Source of the DNA: Aricia agestis
Lineage: Eukaryota > Arthropoda > Insecta > Lepidoptera > Lycaenidae
Length of the DNA stretch: 64,000 nucleotides
Direction of reading: 5' to 3'
NCBI RefSeq assembly: GCF_905147365.1
Contig: NC_056428.1
Span: forward strand, 7,284,001 to 7,348,000
Positions 22,786 to 33,434 of this stretch are shown piece by piece. A program made the translations under genes and the position numbers. The notes under the pieces were generated by a model. It was given only the letters and a program-made list of their open reading frames with translations. It searched no databases and had not been told where the DNA came from. Positions within the stretch are counted from its first letter, which is position 1. The number at the start of each line of letters is the position of its first letter.

Positions 22786-23180
22786 AATTAATACAATGTC
22801 ATCTATTTTGATATTCTTTCCTTCTTTCTTCCATTTAGATCTAACCTGTAGCTGCTGCAAATAATCAGACGACCAACACTTCCAAAACTGCTTATTGGTA
22901 GATTGAACGAGTTGCCATCAACGGAACCTGAGTCTATGTGTTTATCAAAGGATAAACACATAGACTCAGGTTCCGTTTGAGGCCTGGTGATGATGGGACC
23001 TCCAATTAAAAAATGTCCCGGAGTTAAAACAGGATCCTCTGGATTTTCAGTGAGCGCGCAGAGTGGCCTTGAGTTGAGGCAAGCCTCTATTTGTTGGAGA
23101 ACAGTAGTAAACTCCTCGTACGTGAATTTCTGCTCGCCGATGACCCGCTTGATATGAAACTCAGAGAATGTGGACTGCTA
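22786..23180 (-). pseudogene. BEL/Pao integrase C-terminus and DUF5641-like fragment
   Basis: The minus-strand translation shows the integrase-end motifs CLNSRPL and GHFLIGGP. After a palindromic break come WQLVQ, FWKCW and the typical C-terminal WKKEGKN...IKIDDIVLI. This order is diagnostic of the Pao/BEL pol C-terminus (DUF5641 region). A stop codon precedes WQLVQ, and the left arm of the 22920-22977 palindrome interrupts the frame. After IVLI the pol sequence ends abruptly and runs into a short Arg-rich stretch leading to the env-like part. An internal deletion at the pol-env junction is inferred. Confidence 0.75.
22920..22977. repeat. Perfect 27-bp palindrome, loop AAAG
   Basis: Arms 22920-22946 and 22951-22977. 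It interrupts the integrase C-terminal fragment. The arm nearer the downstream coding sequence fits the pol frame best, so the other arm is probably the inverted duplicate. Confidence 0.9.
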
Positions 23181-23324
23181 ATAATGAAAATTAGGTAGCA
23201 TTCTCCACTGTCGAAATTCGACCTCATATAAAAAAAATTATTAGAAGTTTCAAATTTCAACGCTTTTCTATTGATATTCTATTGTCAAAATATTGACTTT
23301 ACCTATTGATTATTATGTTTTAGA

Positions 23325-23624
23325 CATAAAGTTAATATACCTAACGGAATAGAGAAACAAAGGCCTGAGCAAGAGAGATGTCACTATCAGTAACACTGGG
23401 TGGTAAAAAGAGATGTGTGATACATGACAGCAGCACTCTTTTTTTGACGTCCAGTCGGCACGTGCCGCACGTTGACAATTTCATCTCATAGAATTCATGT
23501 TCAATTATGCTTGTGTAAGTGTATACGTACCTACACATATTTTTCACACAGATGATAACCAATTTTGATTACATTTGACAGCTCGAGATCATTGCTCTAT
23601 TCCGCTAGGTATATTAACTTTATG
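23325..23624. mobile_element. 300-bp MITE with 8-bp target duplication
   Basis: The ends CATAAAGTTAATATACCTA and the inverted TAGGTATATTAACTTTATG form near-perfect TIRs of about 29 bp. GTTTTAGA is duplicated at 23317-23324 and 23625-23632. An 8-bp duplication points to the hAT, P or Merlin superfamilies. The CAT start is P-like, but this is weak. Confidence 0.9.
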
Positions 23625-24024
23625 GTTTTAGACTTAATTCCTGCGACAGTCTCAGATTAATTAAGTCAGAAAATGACAGACTGGCCGTGTAATAATTGTA
23701 TTGTTGGGAAGTTTAGCAAGCCCTGCTCTATAGTCTATACTCTGTACAGTATGTTTTCACATTTATACACAATTATTTTTATCTTACACCATTTGGCCAA
23801 CTTATGCATGTTTATTTAAAATTTCAGATCTAAGGAATAACATAAATGCTTAAATAAGCAAATAGAAAATGTATGAAATAAACTTATAAAATATACATCT
23901 TACTGTTAAAAATCTATAGAATGTCTACATATTTTACAAATATAATAACAGACCATGATTCTAGAACTTAATATTACTAATAAATGTTAATACCTAAAAC
24001 TATCATTAAAAATCATTAACATAC

Positions 24025-25922
24025 TTAAAAGTGTGGTAAACATACTTTTCCAGCAAATAGCTCAGATATCACAGTTATCCAAAGCGAGAGAACAAATAAT
24101 ATATATGAGATTCCGACTTGGTGGCTGTTGGGTAGCTGGTAGGGCTGGCCACCGATCTCATCCACATGGAAACCCATTGGAAATATTACAGCAGCCAAGC
24201 AGAAAACAACCACTGAAAAAATAATTCAAATTTTGTAACGATTTTGTATGTTGCCTATAAAAACACACCAATGAGGTTTGATAAGTATTTGATATTGTCT
24301 AATAGTGGCTGTGACCACTGACCTCCATTATACAAGTACGCTGGTCGCTGGACTTATGATACCCACCTGCTTCTTGTGCCTATTTGAAGTGGAATCAGCG
24401 CCCCTAATGTGGGGGAAGAGAACTAAATCAGACGTAAATTGCAAATGACAGCTTAATCGTTATTGGTTGTCATCACTAATATAGATACTACTACTAGTAT
24501 AGAGTACTTGGAACTTCAAGTATTCTCACTTCTGCTATCTTCGTCAATATGGCGACTTTCAAAGGTCATTTTTACGTCAAATTTAGTTCTCTTCCCCCAC
24601 ATTGGGGGCGCTGATTCCGCTTCAAATAGGCACAAAAATAGCTGTCATTTCAAAGAGTATCATAAGTCCAGCATACTTGTTTAATGGAGGTCAATGCTGT
24701 GACACCTTTATAAAACAAAAACAGTTTAGAAACTGATTTTGTTTTTTGTCACTTTGACATATTTCTTCCACAATAGACATAACCAGTAGTTCCACTGCAA
24801 AGAAACGGACAGGTTTCAATATCTGTCAAATTCGTCGGGTTTCACTAGGATTATGAATGGAATGTACTGATACTGATATAATTTATTTTTAAATATTTAA
24901 AATAAAGATTTCAAAATTGGATTCTGACAATTTTAATCAAATGTGCCAAAACACAAACAACAATACAACCAAAGAGAGACACGTCCAGAGAATCTGTCAA
25001 AGTTTTAAATTCGTAGGTAACAACCCTAGCAACGACGCCGCCCCTTCCCGATGTTCCTACTAAGTATCTTATCTAGTACTTTTGTCGAAAATTTAGTACT
25101 TTCATAGAAAATTTATAAAAGATATGAGCAATTCTTTCACAGAAGACGTAATAAATCGATTTGCTGAAGACCCTCGACAAATTACTTTTAAAATAGACAA
25201 TATATAAGTACCTGGTTAAAAAATTATACAGGGTGTAACTAAAATAAGTGATAATACTTTAGGGTGTATACATGTTCCTTGTAGAGAGTTCACTATGAAA
25301 GTAGCAGTGCTGAAAAACCAAAACTTTTTTCACTTTTGTATGGGGAAACTCATGACACTTCGGGCCCTTGTCTTGCCTTAATATTACACCTAGCTATATA
25401 AAATCTGATTTGATAGGAAAATTATATTATACTTACTTGCAGCAAATCCTACCCATCTTGCATATGGGATAACATTTCTATCAAAATGGCTGGATGCTAG
25501 GAGAATGACAGTTGTAGTAATGCAGATACATCCCATGAAGATACATATCAGGGCTAGGAGCCATTCAGGTTGGAGGTCTGGTGTGAAACAAACTTGAGGC
25601 CTGTTGTAGAGAGTTATACATGACCACATCAAACCCAGCCTAGTGTCACCTGTTGATAAGTGATAAAGATTATATCTTAGGTAAGATAAACAATAAAAGG
25701 AAAAATATAAAAATTTTAAATTGCAGATACTTTATGCATAATTTGAAGGTCATAAAACTCACGGAAACAAGTAGAAAAATACAGAGAAAAGCAATGAGCC
25801 AGTTTTGTAGATTTCTTACCTCCAACATCAGTAATAATCCAATCGGGCATTGCAAGGCTAACGATAGCAAAAACATCTGCGGTCATAAAAAGTGTTCCGG
25901 ATATCAAGGTAAGTTTGTCCAT
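24025..25922 (-). CDS. Mosmo: Modulator of Smoothened (MOSMO) orthologue
   Basis: Three exons on the minus strand: 25922-25820, 25649-25437 and 24212-24025, giving 167 aa. Junctions are GT-AG and phases join (103+213+188 nt). It is a small four-pass membrane protein of the claudin-like fold. It starts MDKLTLISGTLFMTADVFAI and has PDWI after TM1, then WSCITL..R..C in the loop, PPEW-like QPEW before TM2, ARWVGF before TM3, IFPMGF, and the conserved tail GGQPYQLPN and FAGKVCLP. Length and these motifs match vertebrate MOSMO (C16orf52), which lowers Smoothened at the primary cilium and so damps Hedgehog signalling. Its role in insects is less clear. A 375-bp foldback sits in intron 2 and does not touch the splice sites. 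Confidence 0.93.
24319..24693. mobile_element. Foldback element in MOSMO intron 2
   Basis: TGACCTCCATTATACAAGTA (24319) is matched inverted at 24674-24693. The arms are about 115 bp each and include GGAATCAGCGCCCCTAATGT on the left. Flanks both carry GCTGTGAC, a possible target duplication. Confidence 0.8.
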
Positions 25923-26211
25923 TTTTAGGGTTGATAAAACCAAATTTCGGATTTTGTTAATGTTACTATTCCATTGTTCGACTAACGAAGATTTACTTCT
26001 GTGATTGTACTAAACTGGTATTTTAGATTGACTATCCAAGATTTTTCTGAAGCTACTTATATATTTCCAACAGAGTAATTTGTATTCTGTGATTTCCAAA
26101 TTCCAGATCTTATTATTATTTTATTTATCTGATTTTATCACCACAAATATTTTTGGGACGTAATTTTCTTCTTCTTGTTTTTTTTAATATGGCGATTGGC
26201 GACTAGCATAA

Positions 26212-26333
26212 AAGGGCCCATTCACGGCAGGACTGCACGGCAGTCCTGCAGTGAATGGGCCTCACTGATTGGTTCACACTAAGTGTTGCCGGCCGGAAAC
26301 ACCAAGCCGTGCAGTCCTGCCGTGAATGGCCTT
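26212..26333. mobile_element. TTAA-type MITE, copy 1
   Basis: Ends AAGGGCCCATTCACGGCAGG and inverted CCGTGAATGGCCTT are flanked by ATAA (left, decayed) and TTAA (right). It is the same family as 57839-57999 and 46324-46376. TTAA duplications suggest mobilisation by a piggyBac-type transposase. Confidence 0.8.
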
Positions 26334-26374
26334 TTAAAACAATTAGTATGGCCTATGGGAGTTACGATTCCTTA

Positions 26375-27277
26375 AGAGCCCAGGAGATGATTAAACGGTT
26401 TGATTCAAACCTTACGTGTTTGATGCAACCGTTTGATGTCGGTTTGAACGGTTTGTCAAACGACACTGCGCAGTTTCATTCAATACTCGCTGTCGAGTAC
26501 ACGTCTTGTGATGCAGAAGATGCTCTAGATTCTAGAACGAGGATCGCGATTTTCTTATCTTATGTTTATAACGTTAATGTCCTCTGTCAGAAGAGAAAAA
26601 AAAGATGTACGTGGGAGAGCCATGCTTCTGCACGAATGGGCCGGCTTGCCCGAAGAAATACCACGTTCTCACAGAAAACCGGCGTGAAACAGTGCTTGCG
26701 CTGTGTTTCGCCGAGTGAGTGAGTTTACCGGAAGCCCAATCCCCTAACCTATTCCCTTCCCTACCCTCCCCTATTCCCTTCCCATCCCTATTCCCTACCC
26801 TCCCCTATTACCCTATTCCCTCTTAAAAGGCCTGCAACGCACCTGCAGCTCTTCTGATGCTGCGAGTGTCCATGGGCGACGGAAGTTGCTTTCCATCAGG
26901 TGACCCGTTTGCTCGTTTGCCCCCTTATTTCATAAAAAAAAGACTGGTCCAAAGAATGGTATGGACTATGGACTAACATAATATCGTTTTACCCACGAAC
27001 ATCTACAGAAAGTGCTCGAAACTACAGATTCTTTCTTTTTTTCTTCTTCATAATCCAGCACTAAACTAAGCCGGGTTTGATCAAACCTTCAAACGTGTCG
27101 GAACACGATTAAACGGCGCGTCAAACACAACGAAAATATGAAATTTCATCAAACAAGCTTCAAACACGTAAATGTTTGACAAACCGTTCAAACTAGCTTT
27201 GTAAACGATCAAATCGGTTTGAGTCAAACCAAAATTTACGTGTTTGAGTCAAACCGTTTGATCGTCTTCGGGGCCCT
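26375..27277. mobile_element. TIR element with nested SINE
   Basis: The left end GAGCCCAGGAGATGATTAAA and right end (inverted) GGGCCCCGAAGACGATCAAA continue into runs of ACGGTTTGA-type repeats (CAAACCGTTTGA, CGTGTTTGA) on both sides, forming inverted arms of about 85-100 bp. The SINE at 26609-26941 lies between the arms, so it inserted later or was carried along. Confidence 0.65.
26609..26941 (+). repeat. SINE, copy 2
   Basis: A near-identical full-length partner of 1494-1833, from ACGTGGGAGAGCCATGCTTC to the A tail after TTATTTCATAAAA. It differs mainly in the number of CCCTA/TTCCC units. Confidence 0.8.
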
Positions 27278-27600
27278 TTAGTTTGACTGGACAGAGCCTT
27301 ATATCGGTGTATAAGCGACAAAAGTGTGTAATATTATGTCCTAATTACTAGGACATAACAAAGGAGTCGGTCTGCATATTTCATGTAATAAAAATATTAA
27401 AAAAGGTTTTAAGTGAACATTTAATGCTAGATATTGTTGAGTTTTGTGGTTCCGCTAAATAATAAACCATAAGAATGGCCAAAGAATGCCTCAAACACGT
27501 GGATTTAACATTAATTCATGAAGCCCTAAGCGGCCGCATCCGGCCGCGATAACAATAGATAAGCTATTGTGTCTCGTTATTCCACGATCGATGGGTTGAA

Positions 27601-27654
27601 AAAAAACGTTGTTCAAAACTTATGTATTTACATAAGTTTTGAACAACGTTTTTT
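27601..27654. repeat. Perfect 26-bp palindrome, loop TT
   Basis: AAAAAACGTTGTTCAAAACT begins the left arm. The arms are exact and centred on TT. The flanks extend the symmetry imperfectly (GGTTGAAAA / TTTTCAATC). Confidence 0.9.
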
Positions 27655-27938
27655 TGGGCTTTTCAATCGGAATTTTTGTAAGCTAAAAAGATAATTTATA
27701 AGTTTATTAATCCCTTATTCGTGCTACATAAGGCATTAGTGCTAAAAATGTCACATCAATTAATAATTTGGCTATAAATATTGCATAGCTTTTTACGTGT
27801 GTTTACGGATTCTCATCACTTGAACTATAGTTAATCGTTATCATGAACTAATTGACTTTCTTTCCTGTATCATAATGTGCTTCTAAATAATCGACAAATA
27901 GAAATATTCAAGAAAATAAACGCACACTACTTGTATGA

Positions 27939-27972
27939 AAATAAGCACAAAATGGCCATTTTGTGCTTATTT
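27939..27972. repeat. Perfect 34-bp palindrome, no loop
   Basis: AAATAAGCACAAAATGG is followed immediately by its exact reverse complement. It lies 14 bp left of MITE family A copy 2. Confidence 0.9.
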
Positions 27973-27985
27973 GCGCGATGCGGAC

Positions 27986-28147
27986 TAACGGCCGTTCCCA
28001 ATATTTGATCTATCTCTGGTTTTGCTTTACTAGAGATAGGAATAGCTCACATTAGACATTAGAGACATATATTTTATGTCAATTGTGAGCTATTCCTATC
28101 TCTAGTAGGGCAAAATCAGAGATAGATCAAATATTGGGAACGACGTA
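27986..28147. mobile_element. MITE family A, copy 2
   Basis: TAACGGCCGTTCCCAATATT at left and ATATTGGGAACG at right are inverted. Subterminal AGAGATAGGAATAGCTCAC is also inverted, so most of the element folds back. Confidence 0.85.
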
Positions 28148-31130
28148 AGGCTACATTTAAAACGTACGGTAGTGATCATAGACATAATATATACTGTCGT
28201 ATATGGTAGTGATTATATTCTCTTTGACTACATTTTCCTTATTCATTGGAATGATTGGAATACATCTATACTATAATACTTTATCTATGGTTTGTGTTGT
28301 GACTTGTGAGTTGTGACAAATGCATTGCCTTTTTTATGTCGGCTGTACACTCTCGCCGAGAGCTCTCGGGCGAGAGTCTCGTGTGAGAACCCCTTGCCCG
28401 AGTGCGATCATGTACATTCTCGCTTAGTTCAATCGCAGTTATGAACTCAGAGAAGAGGGATCATTATTTTTCTCTATGCATCGAAAGATTTCATTGTAAT
28501 CCAAAGATCTTTAATCATATTTAATTTTATTGTATTGTATTAGTTGCCCCCCCCCCCGTGGATCATGTTGACGTCCCTAATAAGTATATTATTATCTATA
28601 AAAATTTAAAATTAAGAAAACGATTTTTTGTCATTTGTTTGCAATACAATATTTTTACAACTAAAAATTATTAATTTGTTATTCTTTATAAACACCTAGC
28701 TTATGAAAAATCTGATTTGCCCCCCCCCCCCCCCCCCCCCTGGCCCAGAACCTGGGTAATTTGCCCCCCCCCCCCCTGCCTCAGAACCTGGGTACGCCTA
28801 TGTTTGTTTGTTTAGTTGTAATGAATAGGCTCAAAAACTACTGGACCAATTTTAAAAATTCCTTAACCATTCGAAAGCTACATTATTTACGAGTAATATA
28901 GGCTACTTTTTATTTTGGAAAATATAGGGTACCGTAAGATATTTTGGTTTTTCTGACACAAGGTGAAAAAAATCAACCAGAAAAAGAAAAGTTACTTATT
29001 TTGCGTATGCTGCCTAAAGTATAAAAGATAGAACCATACAATGTTCTAAGTAAATGTAGACCTTATAAAGTTTTAGGCAAATATCAAATTCCAGTCCACC
29101 ATAAGCGAAACTTGGCAAACGAGAGAAATATGTTTTTGTCTATTGATAAAGGTATTTCTTGGAATTTTCAGGTATTCGGATATTATATCGGAGGTAGTGT
29201 GTAAAGGAAAATATAAAAATACAGTTTTGATAAGAGATTACGCTTTAAAACCTTGTTAAAGTTTGGACATATCGGTGTTTGGTGTATACTGTCGAAATTT
29301 ATCGGAGTTTGAAAAATATCGCTGTGGACTTATCGGATTTAGAAAAATAGGTACTGGACTTACCTAGTTTTGATAAATCTTATTTTGACAATCCCGTACT
29401 GAGGGTTATTTCATCGGAATATTTTACTAAGCCATAAAATAAAACACATCTTATTACAATGTAGTTTAACTTTATTCTCGGCATTTTTATTATTAATAAC
29501 TTTTGACACAGACATCTTCTGTGCTCTTTCAGGATTCACCAGTCACCACACTAATTTGTATACTGCGTTCTTAGATTTTTCTCACTGAATTCAATAAAGT
29601 CGACGACAGCAAGGTGTATTTTCTCTCGAAAATTCTTCAAACTGGCTGCCATCTTGGACGCCATTCTTAGTTGTGATTGGTCGAAGTGGACGTGCTTGAG
29701 TTTGATTTCGATTTGTCAATGGACGTACCGGGTTTTGAAATAAATCGTCGATTTTAAACGTTGTTTTTATACAGTTTTTGGGGACTTATCGTGATTTGGA
29801 AAAAAGAAACATAAAGATAACTAAATTTCAAATTTAGCGCCATTCGTTGTTCAGTTTCGAGTACCGTATAGGTGTGACTTGCCGGGTTTTGATATTCACC
29901 TACACAAATATCTACAAAAATGTCTGCGACACACTATACCTATCTATGTCGATTGAGGCACAACAACTTTTATTTATTTAAAAAATCTTGTTTTTTTTTT
30001 ACTACATTTTAAACGCATTTATTTTACTCATGCTGATAATCCTTATCAAAGTAAATTATTTCATCACTAAGTACAGTTTGTGTAGATAATATTTTGTCTT
30101 TGAATAATTAAAATTGGACGTTTGGTTTAGAAGTTATGGCGAAATTAAAAATTGCGATTTACGCCCGTTTCCAAGTGGGCGCTACCAAGGCGGGGGTGCA
30201 CAGTAGCGAAGATTATGACCGGCCCTGCAGCTGGTGAATTAGCTCATAGCCTCATATACCAAGAATACCAATAATCCCTACTGATTTGCTTAATATAAGT
30301 TCAAAAGACTCCAATTTCCTGTAAAAAATTCTTTTGCACTAACCTTAAATAAATAAGAATATAAGAATAAGAAGATTAAGAATTATTTCACACATTTTAG
30401 GTCACTTTAAGAATATTGTTTTTTCCTTGGAAGTCGGGTTCAATTTTTGTTAAAAAATAATAATCGTAAATCTATTCCTACAAATTAGTAGGAATCGTCA
30501 AATGCTTCAGAAAAAATCAAAATCACTATATGTTTCCATACAAATTTCAAGGAGTCCTCTCGATTCCTCATGGATCCCATCATTAGATCACCACTTTTGT
30601 GAACATGGTAACAAATTCGAATTCAACTCTGTACAACGACAAAATAATCATGAAAATCGGTCAACAAACGGCGAAGTTATAACCTCCTCCTTTTTGGAAG
30701 TCGGTTAAAATAATGTTTTACGTATGGGCAACTTTACATTGCCCTATTACGAGTCGGGGCACCCGACCATCAGTAAGGTATATATTTTGTTACAAAAATA
30801 ACTAAACGTCAAATGTTATTTATAGAGAAGCTCTACAATAATCGCTTTAGTTATCTATCCTGAAACAACGGGCTGCACTCCGGGACTACCGCCAGAAGTG
30901 AAAACTTATTATTAATTACAATTAAATATTCTCATCACTAACAACTTTAACATCCACAGAAACATAATCTTACAGCCTGCGGATAATGACTGCGTCGTCG
31001 ATGTTAATGTCGGTGTCTGTGAATTGACCTGGGAATAATTTTGCTGACCGTGTCTTTCCTGGGTAGGCTTTTTGCTAATTGCAGCGGTAACCGATATCCA
31101 CGCGAGCGGAGCCGCGGGCGACTGCTAGTA
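28148..31130. other. Gene-free stretch with homopolymer C tracts and repeat debris
   Basis: C runs lie at about 28548, 28719-28740 and 28765-28778. The last two belong to a tandem pair ending CAGAACCTGGGTA. GCTCTCGCCGAGAG-type inverted repeats lie near 28350-28390. Helitron-like debris (CTACTGGACCAATTTTAAAA) lies at about 28840. A repeat ending CCTCCTTTTTGGAAGTCGGT lies at 30430-30706. No gene is supported. Confidence 0.4.
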
Positions 31131-31496
31131 TACTATATTATGGCGGAAAAACTTATACATATATATTTTCACCATCGGTTTTCTAAATCGTCATATCCGT
31201 CAGGTCTAAAGTCTAGTCAATGTCTAAGTATAAAGTCAATATAGTCAAGAAGTCAAGTCGATCGATTCAGTAAAGTGGTAGACGCTTTACTGAAACTTTT
31301 GATGGAGTTTGGGAGGGAACACAAAATAGCACGTTTCTGGATATTGCATCACTTTCCTACACTTGTGCACGATAAGGAATATCTAATGGTTAATATCCTA
31401 CCAATATTACACATTAAAAACCCAGATAACACAATTTTAGGAAAATAATACAAAAACACAACATCACTCTTTCACATTCCCGGCAAAACTCCTTGA
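31131..31496 (+). repeat. Dispersed repeat R370, copy 2
   Basis: The partner of 9411-9783 in the same orientation, with a shared ATATTATGGCGG start and CACTCTTTCACATTC near the end. Here it is not enclosed by the foldback arms, which shows that it is a separate element. Confidence 0.75.
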
Positions 31497-31862
31497 CAGT
31501 TTATGACAGTGACAGAAACACAACAAACATTTTGTATTTTTTTTAATGTATACCTAGGGCTGAGGTTTCTGATTCCTGAATTCTGTTTAGTCTGTTATAA
31601 TTAAAAGAAAGACTTTTTAGTGTGTCTGTCTGTTTAGTACCTACCCATTCAATTAGAGTAGCAATGTCTTACAAAAGATTCTCAGAAATGCGTAACCACT
31701 TTTTTGTTCAAAAGACAATGTCAAGTCATATATTCGTTATGTCATTATGTATGTGAGATATGCCTGCAGGCATCTTCGAAGTGGCAACGCGTTGCTACCG
31801 TAAACTTCCAATCTAGTTACGTTAGTAACATAGATAATATCATTGTACCCATTCACACCATT

Positions 31863-31956
31863 TACGGCCGTTCCCAATATTTGATCTACCTCTGGTTTTG
31901 CCCTACTAGAGATAGGAATAGCTCACATTAGATCAAATATTGGGAACGGCCGTTAA
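31863..31956. mobile_element. MITE family A, copy 3 (94-bp deletion derivative)
   Basis: Both ends ACGGCCGTTCCCAATATTTG and its inverse are intact, but the right subterminal part is missing. Confidence 0.85.
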
Positions 31957-32174
31957 AGGTCTTTGATTAACGCTGAAACCATTGAAACCGTTTGATGAAA
32001 TTCGCGAAAATTGACGAATCGCGGAAAAAAGTTAAAATACGGTTTCCTGTGACAAAGGCATTATAGCAAAAATTTGCGGGCAACATTGTTTAAATAGCGA
32101 ATGAAATGAAGTGACACTATTGGTATAGATAAGTTAGGTACTTCTGAGGGTATACCGTATAATATACTTACCTG

Positions 32175-32440
32175 AAGCTTGCGTCATTGCTGTACTGGTC
32201 CACTGATGTCGAGGACATCGTGGATTACATCAGTAAGAAGACGTCACTATCCACCCGAGTTTACTTTCGAGCGTCTGCAGTCTCACCACGAGACTGCAGA
32301 CGCTCGTGGTGTTCTTTTATGATGAGAGTAAATGACGTATCTGGTGGAGGTAGAGGAATGGCCGACTGGCATAATCTACCGGAGGTTTCGGGGAAGACTT
32401 CGGAAAGCGTCCGACACGTCGCCGCGCCGCCAACACGACG
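32175..32440 (+). pseudogene. Retroelement gag/ORF1-like relic (weak)
   Basis: Open stretches read WSTDVEDIVDYISKKT and, in another frame, EEWPTGIIYRRFRGRLRK. The spacing and the W-P-x-G...RRFRG pattern resemble the C-terminal part of insect retroelement ORF1/gag proteins. A 17-bp-arm palindrome (32268-32306, loop ACCAC) and a frame change lie between. The assignment is by pattern only. Confidence 0.3.
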
Positions 32441-32524
32441 TGATCAACCCCAAGTTCCATTTAATGTTAAAAACGATCAAAACCGCTCAAAATGCCTCCT
32501 ATTTTGAGAGTTTCGATTGTTTTT

Positions 32525-33112
32525 AGGGTTCCGTACCCAAAGGGTAAAACGGGACCCTATTACTAAGACTTCGTTGTAAGTCCGTCTGTCTAGCTGCTAG
32601 ACATCTGAAATTTTCACAGATTGTGTATACTTATCTGTTGCCGCATGGTTGCCGCTATAACAACAAATACTAAAAACAAAAGTCGTGTTCGTTTCGTTTT
32701 TCGGTGCACATTGCGCATGCGCAAAGTTAAAAATTAGTGTCAGTGTGAGTGTCATGTTCTAAAATCGTTAGTATTTTATTGAACATGACACTCAATTATG
32801 AAGTTGGCAGTCAGCTGCTAAACTGCGAAAAAATTAAACGAACACGGCTAAAATAATATTAATATTTAAGTTTATTTCCCATACAACAAACTTGACTTTT
32901 TTGCTTTTTTTGCTCGATATCAATAATAGCAACAGGTAGGCACTTGAAATTTTCACAAAGGCCTTTCAGGTGTACTTTAATAATTAATAATAATATTTAC
33001 TTAAATAAAATAAGAATTTAAGGGCTTCCATATAAAAAACACAATGGCCAATTTTTGCTCTATAACGGTACGGAACCCTTCGTGCGGAAGTCCGACTCGC
33101 ACTTGGCCGATT
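32525..33112 (+). repeat. GGGTTCCGTACCC dispersed repeat, copy 1
   Basis: It begins AGGGTTCCGTACCCAAAGGG and ends GTCCGACTCGCACTTGGCCG, a very common lepidopteran repeat. It is interrupted by a 169-bp TIR element at 32681-32849. Related copies lie at 42735-42840, 45108-45982, about 51360-51485 and 59988-60392. Confidence 0.65.
32681..32849. mobile_element. 169-bp MITE nested in the GGGTTCCG repeat
   Basis: AGTCGTGTTCGTTTCGTTTT at left matches, inverted, AAACGAACACGGCT at right. The GGGTTCCG repeat continues on both sides, so the MITE is the younger element. Confidence 0.7.
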
Positions 33113-33314
33113 ATTAACATTAAATGGAACGCAGGGAAAGTATGATATAATTGGTCGTGTTCATTGGCGTAATTTTTAGAGCATGCGCTGCAGAACCTAT
33201 TATTGCGCATGTCAAAATCATGGCGACGACAACGTACGGTACACGTTATTTAAACTTGACAGGTAACTAATCTATATATAGCATAAACATATATATAGTA
33301 TATCTTTCTCTTTC

Positions 33315-33434
33315 TTTATATATAAAATTCTCGTGTCACAATGTTAGGCCGCGTACTCCTCCGAACCGCTTTACTGATTTTAACCAAATTTTATATATGC
33401 ATATCTCACAGAACAAGTTATTATTGTTAAATAT
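33315..33434 (+). mobile_element. Helitron 5' fragment, split by LTR
   Basis: TATATATAAAATTCTCGTGT begins a standard lepidopteran Helitron body (CCGCGTACTCCTCCGAACCG). The body is cut at 33434 by the solo LTR and appears to resume after 34094 (CGGTTTACAAACGGCGGAGT). Confidence 0.6.

Larger units (their letters stand above)
20724..23180 (-). mobile_element. Decayed BEL/Pao-type retroelement remnant with env-like region
   Basis: Reading the minus strand, the left-over order is integrase C-terminal part, then env-like region, then a membrane anchor with cytoplasmic tail. No LTRs, gag, protease or reverse transcriptase are visible, so both ends are truncated. Several frame changes, an internal deletion and three palindromic insertions break the reading frames. 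It lies between the LENG8 and MOSMO genes in the antisense orientation to LENG8. It is an old endogenous copy and not functional. Confidence 0.7.

Noticed and set aside
26255..26722. ORF of 155 aa
   Set aside because: Runs through a TTAA MITE, a TIR arm and the SINE, three unrelated repeats.
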